Numbered from the stretch's first letter, positions 44,296 to 53,617 are shown. The stretch is DNA of 64,000 bases from Acidimicrobiaceae bacterium (GCA_003132305.1 PKXJ01000004.1:109624-173623), one strand, 5' to 3'. Program-made: numbers and translations. The notes: a model not told the origin generated them from the sequence alone.

Positions 44296-44562
44296 TCAGG
44301 AGGAACCTAGGAGGAGAAGGTAAACGGACAGTGACCGAATCGGACTTGGCCAGTGAACTCGAAGTGAATTCACGTGACTTAATGAAGTGGATTGGTCGCA
44401 GCAACTATCGCGCCAGCCGCAACTCGCACAGCGAAAGTGCGCGTGCTCGCGGCGAAGCCCCGAACCGCAGTGTGGGCACTCAGAAAATACGGCCTGAGAA
44501 CTGGCGCACGACGTGTCGGCGATCGGCACAAGCGGTGAAGGTGAAGTAACTTCCGGCGACAT
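44296..44562 (-). CDS. Small zinc-ribbon protein
   Basis: 88 aa from the ATG at 44562. A central zinc ribbon ECPHCGSGLRREHAHFRCASC followed by GWRDSCCDQ gives two knuckles and an RDSCC tail, a pattern of small actinobacterial zinc-ribbon proteins. The 30 residues after it look unstructured and may vary. Lies between tdk and pstS on the same strand, 82 nt after tdk and 65 nt before pstS, filling most of a 414-nt gap. No clear ribosome binding site. Function unknown. Confidence 0.6.
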   Translation of the reverse strand: MSPEVTSPSPLVPIADTSCASSQAVFSECPHCGSGLRREHAHFRCASCGWRDSCCDQSTSLSHVNSLRVHWPSPIRSLSVYLLLLGSS

Positions 44563-44644
44563 TGTCCCATGGTGCACGAGCGAGAGCCCCAAGTGATGAT
44601 CCGACCATCGGGGGACGAAACCCGCCGTCAAAGCAGAAAACGGT

Positions 44645-45238
44645 CTACGGCGCGGGACTCAGTTGTCCGAGCCGGTAGTGGGCACGGCAGAGCACTTGGT
44701 AGTGGACGGCCCCTGCACTGACGTCACCGGTGACGAACTGAGTTCCCTCACGCGCCACGACGCCGTCAACCACGCGCGCATTACAGCGACCCTTTTTTCC
44801 GCACCAACACGACGACGTCAACGGCAGTTCGTGTGCCCAGTCGGCGATCGCGAAGAGCCGAGCCGATGCCGGAAAGACGTTCAAGAGAAAGTCCGCCGAA
44901 AGGCCGAAGGCGTGCACGTCGACGTCGCGATCATCGACGAGCCGGGCCAGCGCGTCGATCTGCGCGACGCTCGCGAACTGCGCTTCGTCAATGACCAGTA
45001 TCTTCACGCCGCGTTCGACGAGCTGGTCCATATCTTGATCGATATCGGCGCCGGGCTCGATCGCCTCGGCGGCGGCCTCGATGCCGATGCGACTGGTGAC
45101 CATCCCGTCGTCGCTGCGATCACCAAAAGTCCAGAGCGCGACGTCGCTACGACCTTCGCGAAGCTGCCAACAGAGTTGAAGTGCCAGGGTGGACTTGCCG
45201 GCGGCCATGGTCCCGTAGGTAAAGGTAAGTTCAGCCAT
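44645..45238 (-). CDS. tdk: Thymidine kinase
   Basis: 197 aa, type II thymidine kinase for salvage of thymidine. P-loop TYGTMAAGKSTLALQL, Walker B VLVIDEAQF-like ILVIDEAQFAS, and the lasso with zinc ligands (SCWCGKKGRCNAR, then VLCRAHY). The start at ATG 45238 is preceded by purine-rich AGAGAAGAAGAG. Divergent from the TrmO gene. Confidence 0.92.
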   Translation of the reverse strand: MAELTFTYGTMAAGKSTLALQLCWQLREGRSDVALWTFGDRSDDGMVTSRIGIEAAAEAIEPGADIDQDMDQLVERGVKILVIDEAQFASVAQIDALARLVDDRDVDVHAFGLSADFLLNVFPASARLFAIADWAHELPLTSSCWCGKKGRCNARVVDGVVAREGTQFVTGDVSAGAVHYQVLCRAHYRLGQLSPAP

Positions 45239-45298
45239 CTCTTCTTCTCTCGAACGCTCCACGATACCGCCGGCGTCCTCGCCACATCGAACGTCGCC

Positions 45299-45326
45299 TT
45301 GCATAATTTCGCGCCGTCACTAGATT
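45299..45326 (+). promoter_or_regulatory. Promoter for leaderless TrmO-like gene
   Basis: TTGCAT (-35, 45299-45304), a 16-nt spacer, TAGATT (-10, 45321-45326), then 6 nt to the ATG at 45333. The transcription start would fall on the A of ATG. Confidence 0.6.
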
Positions 45327-45332
45327 GGGCCG

Positions 45333-45791
45333 ATGGAACCAGTGATACGAACGGTCGCGTTCGTTCGCAACGAGCGACGCGAGATGACCGACGACAACTG
45401 GGACGACTTCGTCTCGACTATCGAGTTGGCCGATGACGTACCGAATTCGGCGCTGCGAGGTCTCGAAGAGTTCTCGCACGTAGAGATCGTCTTCTTCGCG
45501 TCCCTCGCCGAGAGCGTGCCGCCGGGGCGCTGGCACCGTCACCCTCAAGGGAACGAGGAGTGGCCCGACGTGGGTATCTTCGCGCAGAGAAACAAGGATC
45601 GCCCGAATCGCCTCATGCTCTCTGTTGTCGCGATCGAGAGAGTGGACAAGAGGTCCCTCGTCGTTCGAGGTCTCGACGCCATCAACGACACTCAGGTCCT
45701 CGATATCAAGCCGGTGTACTCCTGGAGCGGGCCACGCAGCGAGCTGCGCGTCGCCAAGTGGAGTGAAGAACTCGGAGAGAACTACTTCTAG
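45333..45791 (+). CDS. TrmO/TsaA-like SAM-dependent methyltransferase (UPF0066)
   Basis: 152 aa. Family marks: DFVSTIELADDVPNSALRGLEEFSHVEIVFF, the RPQGN-like HPQGNEEWPDVGIFAQRNKDRPNRLMLS, and VRGLDAINDTQVLDIKPVYSW. TrmO methylates t6A37 of certain tRNAs, but this short actinobacterial form lacks the C-terminal extension, so the substrate is uncertain. ATG start, leaderless. Confidence 0.85.
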   Translation: MEPVIRTVAFVRNERREMTDDNWDDFVSTIELADDVPNSALRGLEEFSHVEIVFFASLAESVPPGRWHRHPQGNEEWPDVGIFAQRNKDRPNRLMLSVVAIERVDKRSLVVRGLDAINDTQVLDIKPVYSWSGPRSELRVAKWSEELGENYF

Positions 45792-45935
45792 GTGGCTTCG
45801 ATTGAAGCGTTGAGGAAGCCGCGAACTCCTCGCTCTCGAGCCCTCGCCTTGAGCCGATCGCGGGCCAGCGCGGTCGTCGTTTTCAGGGCCACCGTTGTTG
45901 CCGAGGCGCACACTATGAACTCGGCGACGTCCACG

Positions 45936-45964
45936 TTGTGCGCTCGCTCACTTGACCGTATAAT
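45936..45964 (+). promoter_or_regulatory. Strong promoter for leaderless proline iminopeptidase mRNA
   Basis: TTGTGC (45936-45941), a 17-nt spacer, then a perfect TATAAT (45959-45964). The ATG follows after 6 nt, so transcription should start on it. This is the clearest leaderless promoter in the window. Confidence 0.7.
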
Positions 45965-45970
45965 GCCGCG

Positions 45971-46876
45971 ATGATGGACGAAAACGTACGCGAGGGCAGC
46001 GCTTCATTCGAAGAGTGGTCCACCTGGTATCGCGTGACCGGTGATCTGGATTCGGGAATGACCCCACTGGTGGTCTTGCACGGGGGTCCGGGCTGCACGC
46101 ACGACTACGTCATCGCCCTCGCCGACCTCGCCAAAAGCGGACGTCCGGTCGTGCACTACGACCAACTCGGTGGAGGACGTTCGACGCACTTGCCCGAGCG
46201 CGGCGGCGACTTCTGGACCGTTCAACTCTTCTTGGACGAGCTCGACAATCTACTCGATTCGCTCGGCATCGCCGACGACTACCACCTCTTGGGTCAGTCC
46301 TGGGGTGGGATGCTCGGAGCCGAACACGCTATTCGTCAGCCCCAAGGTCTGCGCTCGCTCGTGCTCTCTAACTCACCCGCTTCAATGGCGCTGTGGGCCA
46401 GTGAGGCCAAGATCCTGCGCGGCCAACTGCCACCCGAGGTCGAAGCCACGCTGGATCGCCATGAAGCCAACGGCACGACCGACGACCCTGAGTATCTGGC
46501 GGCTACGCAGGTCTACTACGACGAGCACGTCTGTCGTGTTGTCCCGAATCCACCAGAGGTCGTACGCACTACCGAGATGCTCAATGAGGACCCCACGGTG
46601 TACCACACGATGAACGGGCCCAACGAGTTCTTTTGTGTTGGAACACTGAAGGACTGGAGCGTGGTCGATCGAGTGCACAGCATTGTGGCGCCCACCTTGT
46701 TGATTTCGGGTCGATTCGACGAGGCCACGCCGGCCACCGTCCAGCCGTTCTTCGACGCGATACCCGACGTTCGCTGGGAGATCTTTGAGGTGTCGAGCCA
46801 CATGCCGTTCATCGAAGAGCGCGAAGGCTACCTTTCGCTGGTCGAGGACTTCCTCGCCAGCCACGACGCAACGTAG
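45971..46876 (+). CDS. pip: Proline iminopeptidase-family peptidase
   Basis: 301 aa alpha/beta-hydrolase. [10 protein letters not shown] oxyanion motif, [13 protein letters not shown], nucleophile elbow GQSWGGMLG, acid in GRFDEATP, and catalytic His in SSHMPFIEE. This is the S33 proline iminopeptidase pattern, which releases N-terminal residues such as Pro from short peptides. It lies 37 nt before the peptide importer genes on the same strand, so uptake and cleavage of peptides may be linked. Leaderless ATG. Confidence 0.9.
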   Translation: MMDENVREGSASFEEWSTWYRVTGDLDSGMTPLVVLHGGPGCTHDYVIALADLAKSGRPVVHYDQLGGGRSTHLPERGGDFWTVQLFLDELDNLLDSLGIADDYHLLGQSWGGMLGAEHAIRQPQGLRSLVLSNSPASMALWASEAKILRGQLPPEVEATLDRHEANGTTDDPEYLAATQVYYDEHVCRVVPNPPEVVRTTEMLNEDPTVYHTMNGPNEFFCVGTLKDWSVVDRVHSIVAPTLLISGRFDEATPATVQPFFDAIPDVRWEIFEVSSHMPFIEEREGYLSLVEDFLASHDAT

Positions 46877-46913
46877 ACGAAGAGCAGTATCTATGCAGTA
46901 AAGGGAGATCACG

Positions 46914-48614
46914 ATGGCAAAGCAGTTAGTCCAGAAGGCTTACGTAATCGTTGGGGCGCTCGTGCTGATGTCGAGCACGCTCGTGGCCATGGGTCCGGCG
47001 ACGCCCGCCGGCGCGGCCTTCACCTATCAAGCCAAACACGCCGGCGGAACGCTGCACCTGTTGGCCTCGACGGCGGGCGGCACGTTGGACCCCCAAGTGA
47101 ACTACACGCTGCAGTACTGGCAGTTGTACCAAGCGTCGTACGACGGTCTGGTCAGCTTTCAGAAAGTGAGCGGTCTACCGTCCTTTGACGTGGTGCCCGA
47201 CCTGGCGGTCGCGATGCCCAAAGTCACCAATGGCGGCAAGACCTACACCTTCAAGTTGCGTACGGGGATCAAGTTCTCGAACGGAAAGACCGTGACCGTC
47301 AAGGACGTGCTGGCGAGCTTCCAGCGCATCTTCAAGGTCTCGAACCCCAACGCGGGCACGTGGTACAACGACATCGTCGGTGGTCCGGGGTGCGTGTCGA
47401 AGCCCGCGACGTGCACGTTGAGCGGCGGCGTGGTGGTCAACGCGACGACCAACGCCGTGGTCGTTAATCTCATCAAGCCCGACTCGGAGTTCCTCGACCA
47501 GCTCGCGGTGCCCTTCGGGTCGATCGTGCCAGCCAACACCCCCGGCAAAGACGAGGGTGACACTCCGGTTCCCGGTACGGGCGCGTACATGTTCTCCAAG
47601 TACAACCCCAACACCGGTCTCACCATGAAGCGCAATCCCTACTTCAAAGTGTGGTCGGCCGCCGCCCAACCCCCGGGCTACCCCGACACGATCGAAATGA
47701 CGTTCGGCGAGACCGTGGAGTCCGAGGTGACCTCCGTCGAGAACAACCAGGCCAACTGGGTCTTTGACCCGCTGCCGACGGACCGTCTCCAGCAGATCTC
47801 CACGAAGTACGCCTCCCAGTTGCACGTGAATCCCCTCACCGCCGACTGGTACGCGCCGATGAACACCAACCTTGCGCCGTTCAACAACCTGAAGGCCCGT
47901 CAAGCGCTCAACTACGCGATCAACAAGAACGACGTCGTGAACCTCTACGGGGGCACGAAGCTGGGCCAGCCGACCTGCACGATCTTGCCACCGGGCTTTC
48001 CCGGCTACAAGCCCTACTGCGCGTACAACAGCACTAGTTCCTCGACCTACAAGGGACCCAACCTCGTAAAGGCCAAGGCCCTGGTGAAGGCCTCGGGTAC
48101 CGCCGGCGACAAGGTCGGCATCGTCGTCACCAACGACCCGGTGAACCTCGCGGTCGGCCAGTACATCCAGAGCGTGCTGAATTCAATTGGCTACAAGGCC
48201 ACCGTCAAGCCGTTGTCCGCGAACATTCAGTTCACGTACATCCAGAACACCAAGAACAAAGTTCAGATCAGCGTGAGTCAGTGGTACCAGGACTACCCCG
48301 CCGCCTCGGACTTCTTGAACGTGCTGCTCGGCTGCACGAACTTCCACCCGGGCTCCGACAACAGCATCAACATCGCGGGCTACTGCGACAAGGCCATCAA
48401 CGCCAAGATGCAAGCGGCGGAGACGCTCGAGTTGACCAACCCGGCCAAGGCCAACACGATGTGGGGCGAGATCGACCAAGCGATCATGACCACGGGCGCT
48501 CCGTGGGTACCGCTGTTCAACCCCAAGTTGACCGACTTCGTCTCCAAGAGCACGGGTAACTACCAGTTCTCCGACCAGTTCTACATGTACGTGGACCAAC
48601 TTTGGGTGAAATAG
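46914..48614 (+). CDS. Peptide ABC transporter substrate-binding protein (SBP_bac_5)
   Basis: 566 aa with a signal peptide (about residues 1-35, ending PAGAA; no lipobox). It shows the family 5 core: GGTLHLLASTAGGTLDPQ, DVVPDLAVAMPKVTNGGKTYTFKLRTGIKFSNGKTVTVKDVLASF, PVPGTGAYMFSKYNPN and NLKARQALNYAINKNDVV. Binds oligo- or dipeptides or similar outside the cell. ATG preceded by GGGAGA at 5 nt. The next gene starts inside its last codons. Confidence 0.92.
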   Translation: MAKQLVQKAYVIVGALVLMSSTLVAMGPATPAGAAFTYQAKHAGGTLHLLASTAGGTLDPQVNYTLQYWQLYQASYDGLVSFQKVSGLPSFDVVPDLAVAMPKVTNGGKTYTFKLRTGIKFSNGKTVTVKDVLASFQRIFKVSNPNAGTWYNDIVGGPGCVSKPATCTLSGGVVVNATTNAVVVNLIKPDSEFLDQLAVPFGSIVPANTPGKDEGDTPVPGTGAYMFSKYNPNTGLTMKRNPYFKVWSAAAQPPGYPDTIEMTFGETVESEVTSVENNQANWVFDPLPTDRLQQISTKYASQLHVNPLTADWYAPMNTNLAPFNNLKARQALNYAINKNDVVNLYGGTKLGQPTCTILPPGFPGYKPYCAYNSTSSSTYKGPNLVKAKALVKASGTAGDKVGIVVTNDPVNLAVGQYIQSVLNSIGYKATVKPLSANIQFTYIQNTKNKVQISVSQWYQDYPAASDFLNVLLGCTNFHPGSDNSINIAGYCDKAINAKMQAAETLELTNPAKANTMWGEIDQAIMTTGAPWVPLFNPKLTDFVSKSTGNYQFSDQFYMYVDQLWVK

Positions 48615-49660
48615 GAAGTACTAACGAGCTCAGCACCGTTGACCTCGTCGCCATCGGTACCACGACCGCCAGGGGACCCGAAAGCCCCTGGCGGTCGTCG
48701 CTACGCCAACTGCGACGAAACAAAGCGGCCGTGGGCGCCTTCGCGCTCCTCGTCTTCGTCATTACGGCGTGCCTGCTCGCGCCGGTCTACGCCCACTCCA
48801 TTGCCCACGAGAATCCCTTCGTCTCGAACTTAAACGGCACCATCCGACTCGGCGGCAAGACGGTGCAGGTCCTGCAGGCCAACACCCAAGGCCTCGGTCT
48901 CGGCGTCACGCCGATCGGCCCCACCTGGCACTTCTCGACCTACTTCCTCGGCGCCGACTCCCAGGGCCGCGACGTCTTTGCCCGTCTGCTCTACGGCGGG
49001 CGCACCAGTCTGTTCATCGGCTTCATTTCGGCGGTGATCTGTTGCGGGGTCGCAGCGCTTATGGGACTGGTCTCGGGCTACTTCGGTGGGGCGATCGACT
49101 GGTTGATCTCGCGACTGTTCGACATCGTGTGGGCCTTTCCCATCTACCTCCTCGCGATCTCGCTGTCGGTTGTGCTGCTCACTAGCGGACTGAACATCGC
49201 CTTCATTCACATTGAGGCCGGCTCCCTCGTGCTGCCGATTCTCATCATCGCCCTGGTCTTCGTGCCCTACGTGGGTCGACCGATTCGAGGACTGGTGATG
49301 TCGCTGAAGGAACGCGAGTTCATTCAAGCCGCCATCGGCGCGGGCGCCTCGGACTCGCACATTTTGCGTAAAGAGATCCTGCCCAACGTGATGCCGAGCA
49401 TCATCGTGTTCTTCCCGCTCATGGTCGCCTTCAACATGCTCACCGAGTCGGCGCTCTCGTTCTTGTCCATTGGCGTCCAACCTCCGGCAGCCAGTTGGGG
49501 CACCATCATCAACGACGGACTCGATCTGCTCTACACGAGGCCCTGGGTCGCCATGGCACCGGGAATCATGATCGTGATCACCGCGGGCGCCCTTAACGTA
49601 CTCGGCGACGGATTCCGCGACGCCTTTGATCCCAAGGCCAAACTGCGCGGGTCGATCTAG
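48602..49660 (+). CDS. Peptide ABC transporter permease (DppC/OppC-like)
   Basis: 352 aa. The N-terminal SPWRSSLRQLRRNKAAVGAFALLVF is the OppC_N domain. Six membrane helices follow, with the coupling loop EFIQAAIGAGASDSHILRKEILPNVMPSIIV. The only workable start is TTG at 48602, overlapping the binding-protein stop. The codons just after it form a 14-bp hairpin (48662-48698). That the OppC_N segment lies beyond the hairpin shows the frame is coding. Confidence 0.9.
   Translation: MGEIGSTNELSTVDLVAIGTTTARGPESPWRSSLRQLRRNKAAVGAFALLVFVITACLLAPVYAHSIAHENPFVSNLNGTIRLGGKTVQVLQANTQGLGLGVTPIGPTWHFSTYFLGADSQGRDVFARLLYGGRTSLFIGFISAVICCGVAALMGLVSGYFGGAIDWLISRLFDIVWAFPIYLLAISLSVVLLTSGLNIAFIHIEAGSLVLPILIIALVFVPYVGRPIRGLVMSLKEREFIQAAIGAGASDSHILRKEILPNVMPSIIVFFPLMVAFNMLTESALSFLSIGVQPPAASWGTIINDGLDLLYTRPWVAMAPGIMIVITAGALNVLGDGFRDAFDPKAKLRGSI
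48662..48698 (+). other. 14-bp perfect stem-loop early in the permease gene
   Basis: ACGACCGCCAGGGG (48662-48675) pairs with CCCCTGGCGGTCGT (48685-48698) across a 9-nt loop. No T-run follows, so it is not a normal intrinsic terminator. Its place just after the binding-protein stop suits 3'-end stabilisation of that mRNA, or lower expression of the downstream permeases. Confidence 0.7.
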
Positions 49661-50629
49661 ATGTTTTACTTCATCGTTCGCCGATTCGCCTCGGCAATCT
49701 TGGTGCTCTTTGCCATCAGCGTCACGGTGTTTCTCATCTTCTTCGCCACGCCGGGCGTCGATCCCGCCGCGCGTATCGCCGGGCGCAGCGCGTCACCCCA
49801 GATCCTCGCCCAAGTAGCCAAGGAGTTTGGACTTAATCGGCCGCTACCCATTCGTTACCTGTTGATGATGGAGCACCTCTTCATCAAACAAGACCTCACG
49901 TCCTACGTGAACATCGGTGACCGCGTGGTGCCCCAAATCACTCAGGCCGCGCCGGTCACGCTCTCGCTCGTCATCGGCGCCGCCGTGATCTGGTTGATCG
50001 TCGGCGTGCTGGGCGGGGTCGTCGCCGCGGCGAATCAGGGCAAGTTCATCGATCCGTTCATCATGTTCATTGGCATCGCGGCGGTGTCGGTGCCGGCCTA
50101 CTGGCTCGGCGAAGTGATGAACCTGCTCACCCAGAGTAAGTTCCACACGTCGATCTTCTCCTGGGTGCCCCCGCCGGGCTACGTCTCGTTCACGACGAGT
50201 CCCTCGCAGTGGTTTCTCCATCTCCTCTTCCCCTGGCTCACGCTGGCCGCGCTCTACGCGGGGATCTACGCGCGAGTCCTGCGCGCTGAACTCGTCAACG
50301 CGTTGAACGAGGACTACATCCGCACGGCGCGCGCCAAGGGCCTGTCGGAGCGTCGAATCCTCTTTCGCCACGCCCTGCGCTGTTCGTTGATTTCGATCGT
50401 CTCGTTGTTCGGCCTGGACTTTGGCGCGCTCATCGGCGGCGCGGCGCTACTAACCGAAGTCGTCTTCGGACTTCCCGGCGTCGGCCTGTTGACCTACACC
50501 TCGCTGCAGAACCTGGACCTACCGGTGATCATGGGTTGCGTGATGTACGGTGCCTTCTTCGTGGTGCTCGCGAACGCGGTCGTGGACGTGCTCTACGCCT
50601 ACTTGGATCCGAGAGTACGTCTTGCCTGA
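49661..50629 (+). CDS. Peptide ABC transporter permease (DppB/OppB-like)
   Basis: 322 aa. N-terminal RRFASAILVLFAISVTVFLIFF and GVDPAARIAGRSAS match OppB/DppB. Six helices and the coupling loop EDYIRTARAKGLSERRILFRHALRCSLISIVSLFG. Starts directly after the DppC-like stop. The order C then B is the reverse of the enteric dpp operon. Confidence 0.92.
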   Translation: MFYFIVRRFASAILVLFAISVTVFLIFFATPGVDPAARIAGRSASPQILAQVAKEFGLNRPLPIRYLLMMEHLFIKQDLTSYVNIGDRVVPQITQAAPVTLSLVIGAAVIWLIVGVLGGVVAAANQGKFIDPFIMFIGIAAVSVPAYWLGEVMNLLTQSKFHTSIFSWVPPPGYVSFTTSPSQWFLHLLFPWLTLAALYAGIYARVLRAELVNALNEDYIRTARAKGLSERRILFRHALRCSLISIVSLFGLDFGALIGGAALLTEVVFGLPGVGLLTYTSLQNLDLPVIMGCVMYGAFFVVLANAVVDVLYAYLDPRVRLA

Positions 50630-51641
50630 GGCGACCATCGACCGAACGCCGCTGCTTCGAGTGCGCGACCTCAAAGTCTCCTTCGCCACGCGCCAAGGGG
50701 TACTGCGCGCGGTGGACGGACTCTCCTTCGACGTCGGACAAAAGGAGATCGTCGGCATCGTGGGCGAATCGGGCTCGGGCAAGAGCGTGGCCATCTACTC
50801 GATGCTCGGACTGGTCCGAGAGAAGAACGCCACCATCACCGGCAGCGTGCTCTTCGAGGACCGCGAGATCCTGGGACTGAGCGACAAGGAACTGCAGCCG
50901 ATTCGCGGCGGCTCGATCGGCATGATCTTCCAAGATCCCATGACCGCGCTGACGCCGGTCTACACGGTGGGCTGGCAGCTCGTCGAGCAGATCCGCCAGC
51001 ACCTGCACCTCACGAAGGCCGCAGCACGATCGCGCGCGATCGAGCTGCTCGGACAGGTCGGCATCCCCGACCCCAAGTCGCGCGTCGACCGTTTTCCTCA
51101 CGAGTTCTCCGGGGGCATGCGTCAACGAGTGGTCATCGCGATGGCCCTCTCGTGCAACCCGCGACTACTGATCGCTGACGAGCCGACGACGGCCCTCGAC
51201 GTCACGACCCAAGCCCAGATTCTCGATCTGATGGTCACACTCCAAGACACCTACGACTCCTCCATCGTCATCATCACCCACGACATGGGCGTGATCGCCG
51301 AGATGGCCAATCGCGTCGTCGTGATGTACGCCGGGCGACCGGTGGAGATCGCGCCCGAACTCGAACTGGTGCGCCACCCCCGCCACCCCTACACCTGGGG
51401 ACTCCTCGACGCCGTGCCGCGCCTGAACGTGGCGCACGAACGACTCCGCACCATTCGCGGCAACGCGGTCTCACCGTTGAACTTGCCGCCGGGTTGCGCG
51501 TTCGCGCCACGCTGCGACTACGTGATGCAAAAGTGCGCGGAACGCCCACCTCTCCGAGGCGAGAACGACCACGTCGACGCCTGTTGGCTAAGTGATGCCC
51601 AGAAGGTGACCATTCGCCGGACCCCGGAACACAGCACGTGA
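50622..51641 (+). CDS. Peptide ABC transporter ATPase (DppD/OppD-like)
   Basis: 339 aa. Walker A GESGSGKSVAIYSMLG, Q-loop IFQDPMTALTPVYTVG, signature FSGGMRQRVVIAMAL, Walker B LLIADEPTTALDV, and switch His in ITHDMGVIAE. The C-terminal oligopeptide/dipeptide extension has CAFAPRCDYVMQKC. TTG at 50622 overlaps the permease stop; no ATG/GTG fits better. Confidence 0.92.
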   Translation: MPEATIDRTPLLRVRDLKVSFATRQGVLRAVDGLSFDVGQKEIVGIVGESGSGKSVAIYSMLGLVREKNATITGSVLFEDREILGLSDKELQPIRGGSIGMIFQDPMTALTPVYTVGWQLVEQIRQHLHLTKAAARSRAIELLGQVGIPDPKSRVDRFPHEFSGGMRQRVVIAMALSCNPRLLIADEPTTALDVTTQAQILDLMVTLQDTYDSSIVIITHDMGVIAEMANRVVVMYAGRPVEIAPELELVRHPRHPYTWGLLDAVPRLNVAHERLRTIRGNAVSPLNLPPGCAFAPRCDYVMQKCAERPPLRGENDHVDACWLSDAQKVTIRRTPEHST

Positions 51642-52648
51642 GCGACGACGTCGTCCTCCAAGCCACCGACGTGGTGAAGACCTTCTCCTCGAGGGGTAAG
51701 AAGCTCGGCACGCGGATCGTCTCGCGCGCGGTGAACGGCGTCTCGCTCGAAGTACGTCGCGGCGAGACGTTAGGCATCGTCGGCGAGTCGGGCTGTGGCA
51801 AGTCGACGCTGGCGCGCTGTTTGGTCCAACTCTTGCCGGTGACCTCGGGCACCGTGGCCTTTGAGGGCACGACCCTTACGGGACTTTCGCGCCGGCGACT
51901 ACGACCGTTCCGACGTCAGTTCCAGTTGGTCTTTCAAGACCCCTACGCGTCACTGAACCCGCGTCGCACGGTCGGTGACATCGTCTCCGAGCCCATGCGC
52001 ATCAACCATCTGGGCTCTTCGCTGCAGATCGCCGAACGGGTTCGCGAGCTCTTCACCACCGTGGGCTTGGACGCGGGAGCGATCAATCGTTACCCGCATG
52101 AGTTCTCGGGCGGCCAACGCCAACGCATTGGCATCGCGCGCTCACTCTCTCTCAACCCCACGTTGGTCATCGCCGACGAACCCGTCAGCGCCCTCGACGT
52201 CTCGATCCAGGCCCAGGTGCTCAACCTCATGGCCGACCTGCAACAGGAGTTCAACCTCACGTACGTCTTCATCGCCCACGACCTGGGCGTGGTGCGCCAC
52301 GTCTCGAACCGGGTGGGCGTGATGTACCTCGGCGAGTTCGTCGAGTTCGGCGACGTCGGGTCGCTCTACGAGACCCCGCTGCACCCCTACACCGAGGCGC
52401 TCTTGTCAGTGGTGCCGGAACTGAACGACACCGACGCGCCGCGTCGCGAGCGCATCATCATCACCGGCGACGTGCCCGACCCCGCGGACCGTCCCAGTGG
52501 CTGCCCCTTCCATCCGCGATGCCCCGTTGCGACCGAATTCTGTCGCGTGGAAAAGCCGATGTTGGTGACCATCTCTCCCGGGCGCCAGGTGGCCTGTCAC
52601 TACCCGCGCAACCTCGCCGCGGTCAACGCCACCACTACGCCCGCGTGA
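51638..52648 (+). CDS. Peptide ABC transporter ATPase (DppF/OppF-like)
   Basis: 336 aa. Walker A GESGCGKSTLARCLVQ, VFQDPYASLNPRRTVGDIV, signature FSGGQRQRIGIARSL, Walker B LVIADEPVSALDVS, HDLGVVRHVSNRV, and a C-terminal Cys-containing extension (GCPFHPRCPVATEFC). GTG start overlaps the DppD-like stop by 4 nt. It completes the five-gene importer, and its stop lies 18 nt from the convergent kinase stop. Confidence 0.92.
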   Translation: MSDDVVLQATDVVKTFSSRGKKLGTRIVSRAVNGVSLEVRRGETLGIVGESGCGKSTLARCLVQLLPVTSGTVAFEGTTLTGLSRRRLRPFRRQFQLVFQDPYASLNPRRTVGDIVSEPMRINHLGSSLQIAERVRELFTTVGLDAGAINRYPHEFSGGQRQRIGIARSLSLNPTLVIADEPVSALDVSIQAQVLNLMADLQQEFNLTYVFIAHDLGVVRHVSNRVGVMYLGEFVEFGDVGSLYETPLHPYTEALLSVVPELNDTDAPRRERIIITGDVPDPADRPSGCPFHPRCPVATEFCRVEKPMLVTISPGRQVACHYPRNLAAVNATTTPA

Positions 52649-52666
52649 ACGCACCAGGCGACGCGA

Positions 52667-53617
52667 CTACCTCGGCGACGCTCGCTCGTTGAACTGGGCA
52701 ATCCACCGCTCGACGTCGTCTCGACGAGGGCCCGTGGCCGGACCGAAGTGGCTGATCGCCATCGCGGCCGCCGCGTTGGCCCATCGCGCCGCGGCGAAGG
52801 CGTCGTGACCGCTGGCCAGCTCGGCGACGAAGACGCCGTTGTGCACGTCGCCCGCGCCGGTGGTGTCGACCACCGTGGTCGCGAATCCCTCGACAACGAC
52901 GGCGTCTTGGTGATTCCGGGCCACGACGCAGCCCTTCGCGCCACGTCGAACGAGCACGTCCAAGGTGTCGTTGCGTGACGCGAGCGACGCGGCGGCCTCG
53001 ATCGCGTCATCACCTTGCGTGAGCGTCAAGGCCTCGAACGCGTTGCAGAGGAGCCAGTTCGAACGTTCGATCACGGCGTCGAGATTCGACTTCGGAATAT
53101 CCACCGCGCGCGTCGCGGGATCGAAGAACACGGTCACCTCCGGCGCTAGTCGAGCGATCCACGCCAGCACCGTCTTGGCGAGTTCGGGGTACATGATGTT
53201 GTACCCCGAGACCAAGACGTAGTCGTTCGCCTTCACGTCGAGTGCTTCGAGGTCACTACCGCGAAGCGTGGCTTCGGCCCCGGGTGACGTCACGAACGAC
53301 CGCTCGCCGTCAGGCTCCAGCAACACGACGCAGATTCCCGTGTCCAGAGCTCCGTTTGGTTCAATCGGTGCGGCGATGTGCTCCGTTTCCAGCGCCGTGG
53401 CCGCGAGCGACGAAAAGGGACCCGCGCCGAGTCGTCCGGCGTACACGACGCGCATGTTGTGGCGTGCAGCGGCACTCATGGCGTTGAAGCCACCACCCGT
53501 CGTGACAAGTTTTTCGCTCGCCAGAACGTCACCCGCGCGTTGGGGCAGTACGGCGACCCTCAGCGCCACGTCGATCAAGACGGTGTCGAGGCAAAGGAGC
53601 CGAGGCGCGTCGCTCAT
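52667..53617 (-). CDS. PfkB-family sugar kinase (ribokinase-like)
   Basis: 316 aa from the ATG at 53617. Substrate-side TTGGGFNAMSAAARH, central VSGYNIMYPELAKTVL, and catalytic VDTTGAGDVHNGVFVAEL. Substrate unknown. It is divergent from the nucleobase permease across 128 nt, which suggests, but does not prove, a role with imported nucleosides or sugars. Confidence 0.88.
   Translation of the reverse strand: MSDAPRLLCLDTVLIDVALRVAVLPQRAGDVLASEKLVTTGGGFNAMSAAARHNMRVVYAGRLGAGPFSSLAATALETEHIAAPIEPNGALDTGICVVLLEPDGERSFVTSPGAEATLRGSDLEALDVKANDYVLVSGYNIMYPELAKTVLAWIARLAPEVTVFFDPATRAVDIPKSNLDAVIERSNWLLCNAFEALTLTQGDDAIEAAASLASRNDTLDVLVRRGAKGCVVARNHQDAVVVEGFATTVVDTTGAGDVHNGVFVAELASGHDAFAAARWANAAAAMAISHFGPATGPRRDDVERWIAQFNERASPR

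Noticed and set aside
44231..44345. Pho-box-like GTTTACC and GTTCCTC upstream of pstS.
   Set aside because: The copies are 19 nt apart and differ too much from the GTTCACC direct repeats known in Streptomyces.
45792..45935. A 60-codon open frame between the TrmO-like and pip genes.
   Set aside because: It is Arg/Ser/Ala-rich with no ribosome binding site or homology pattern, and it runs through the pip promoter.
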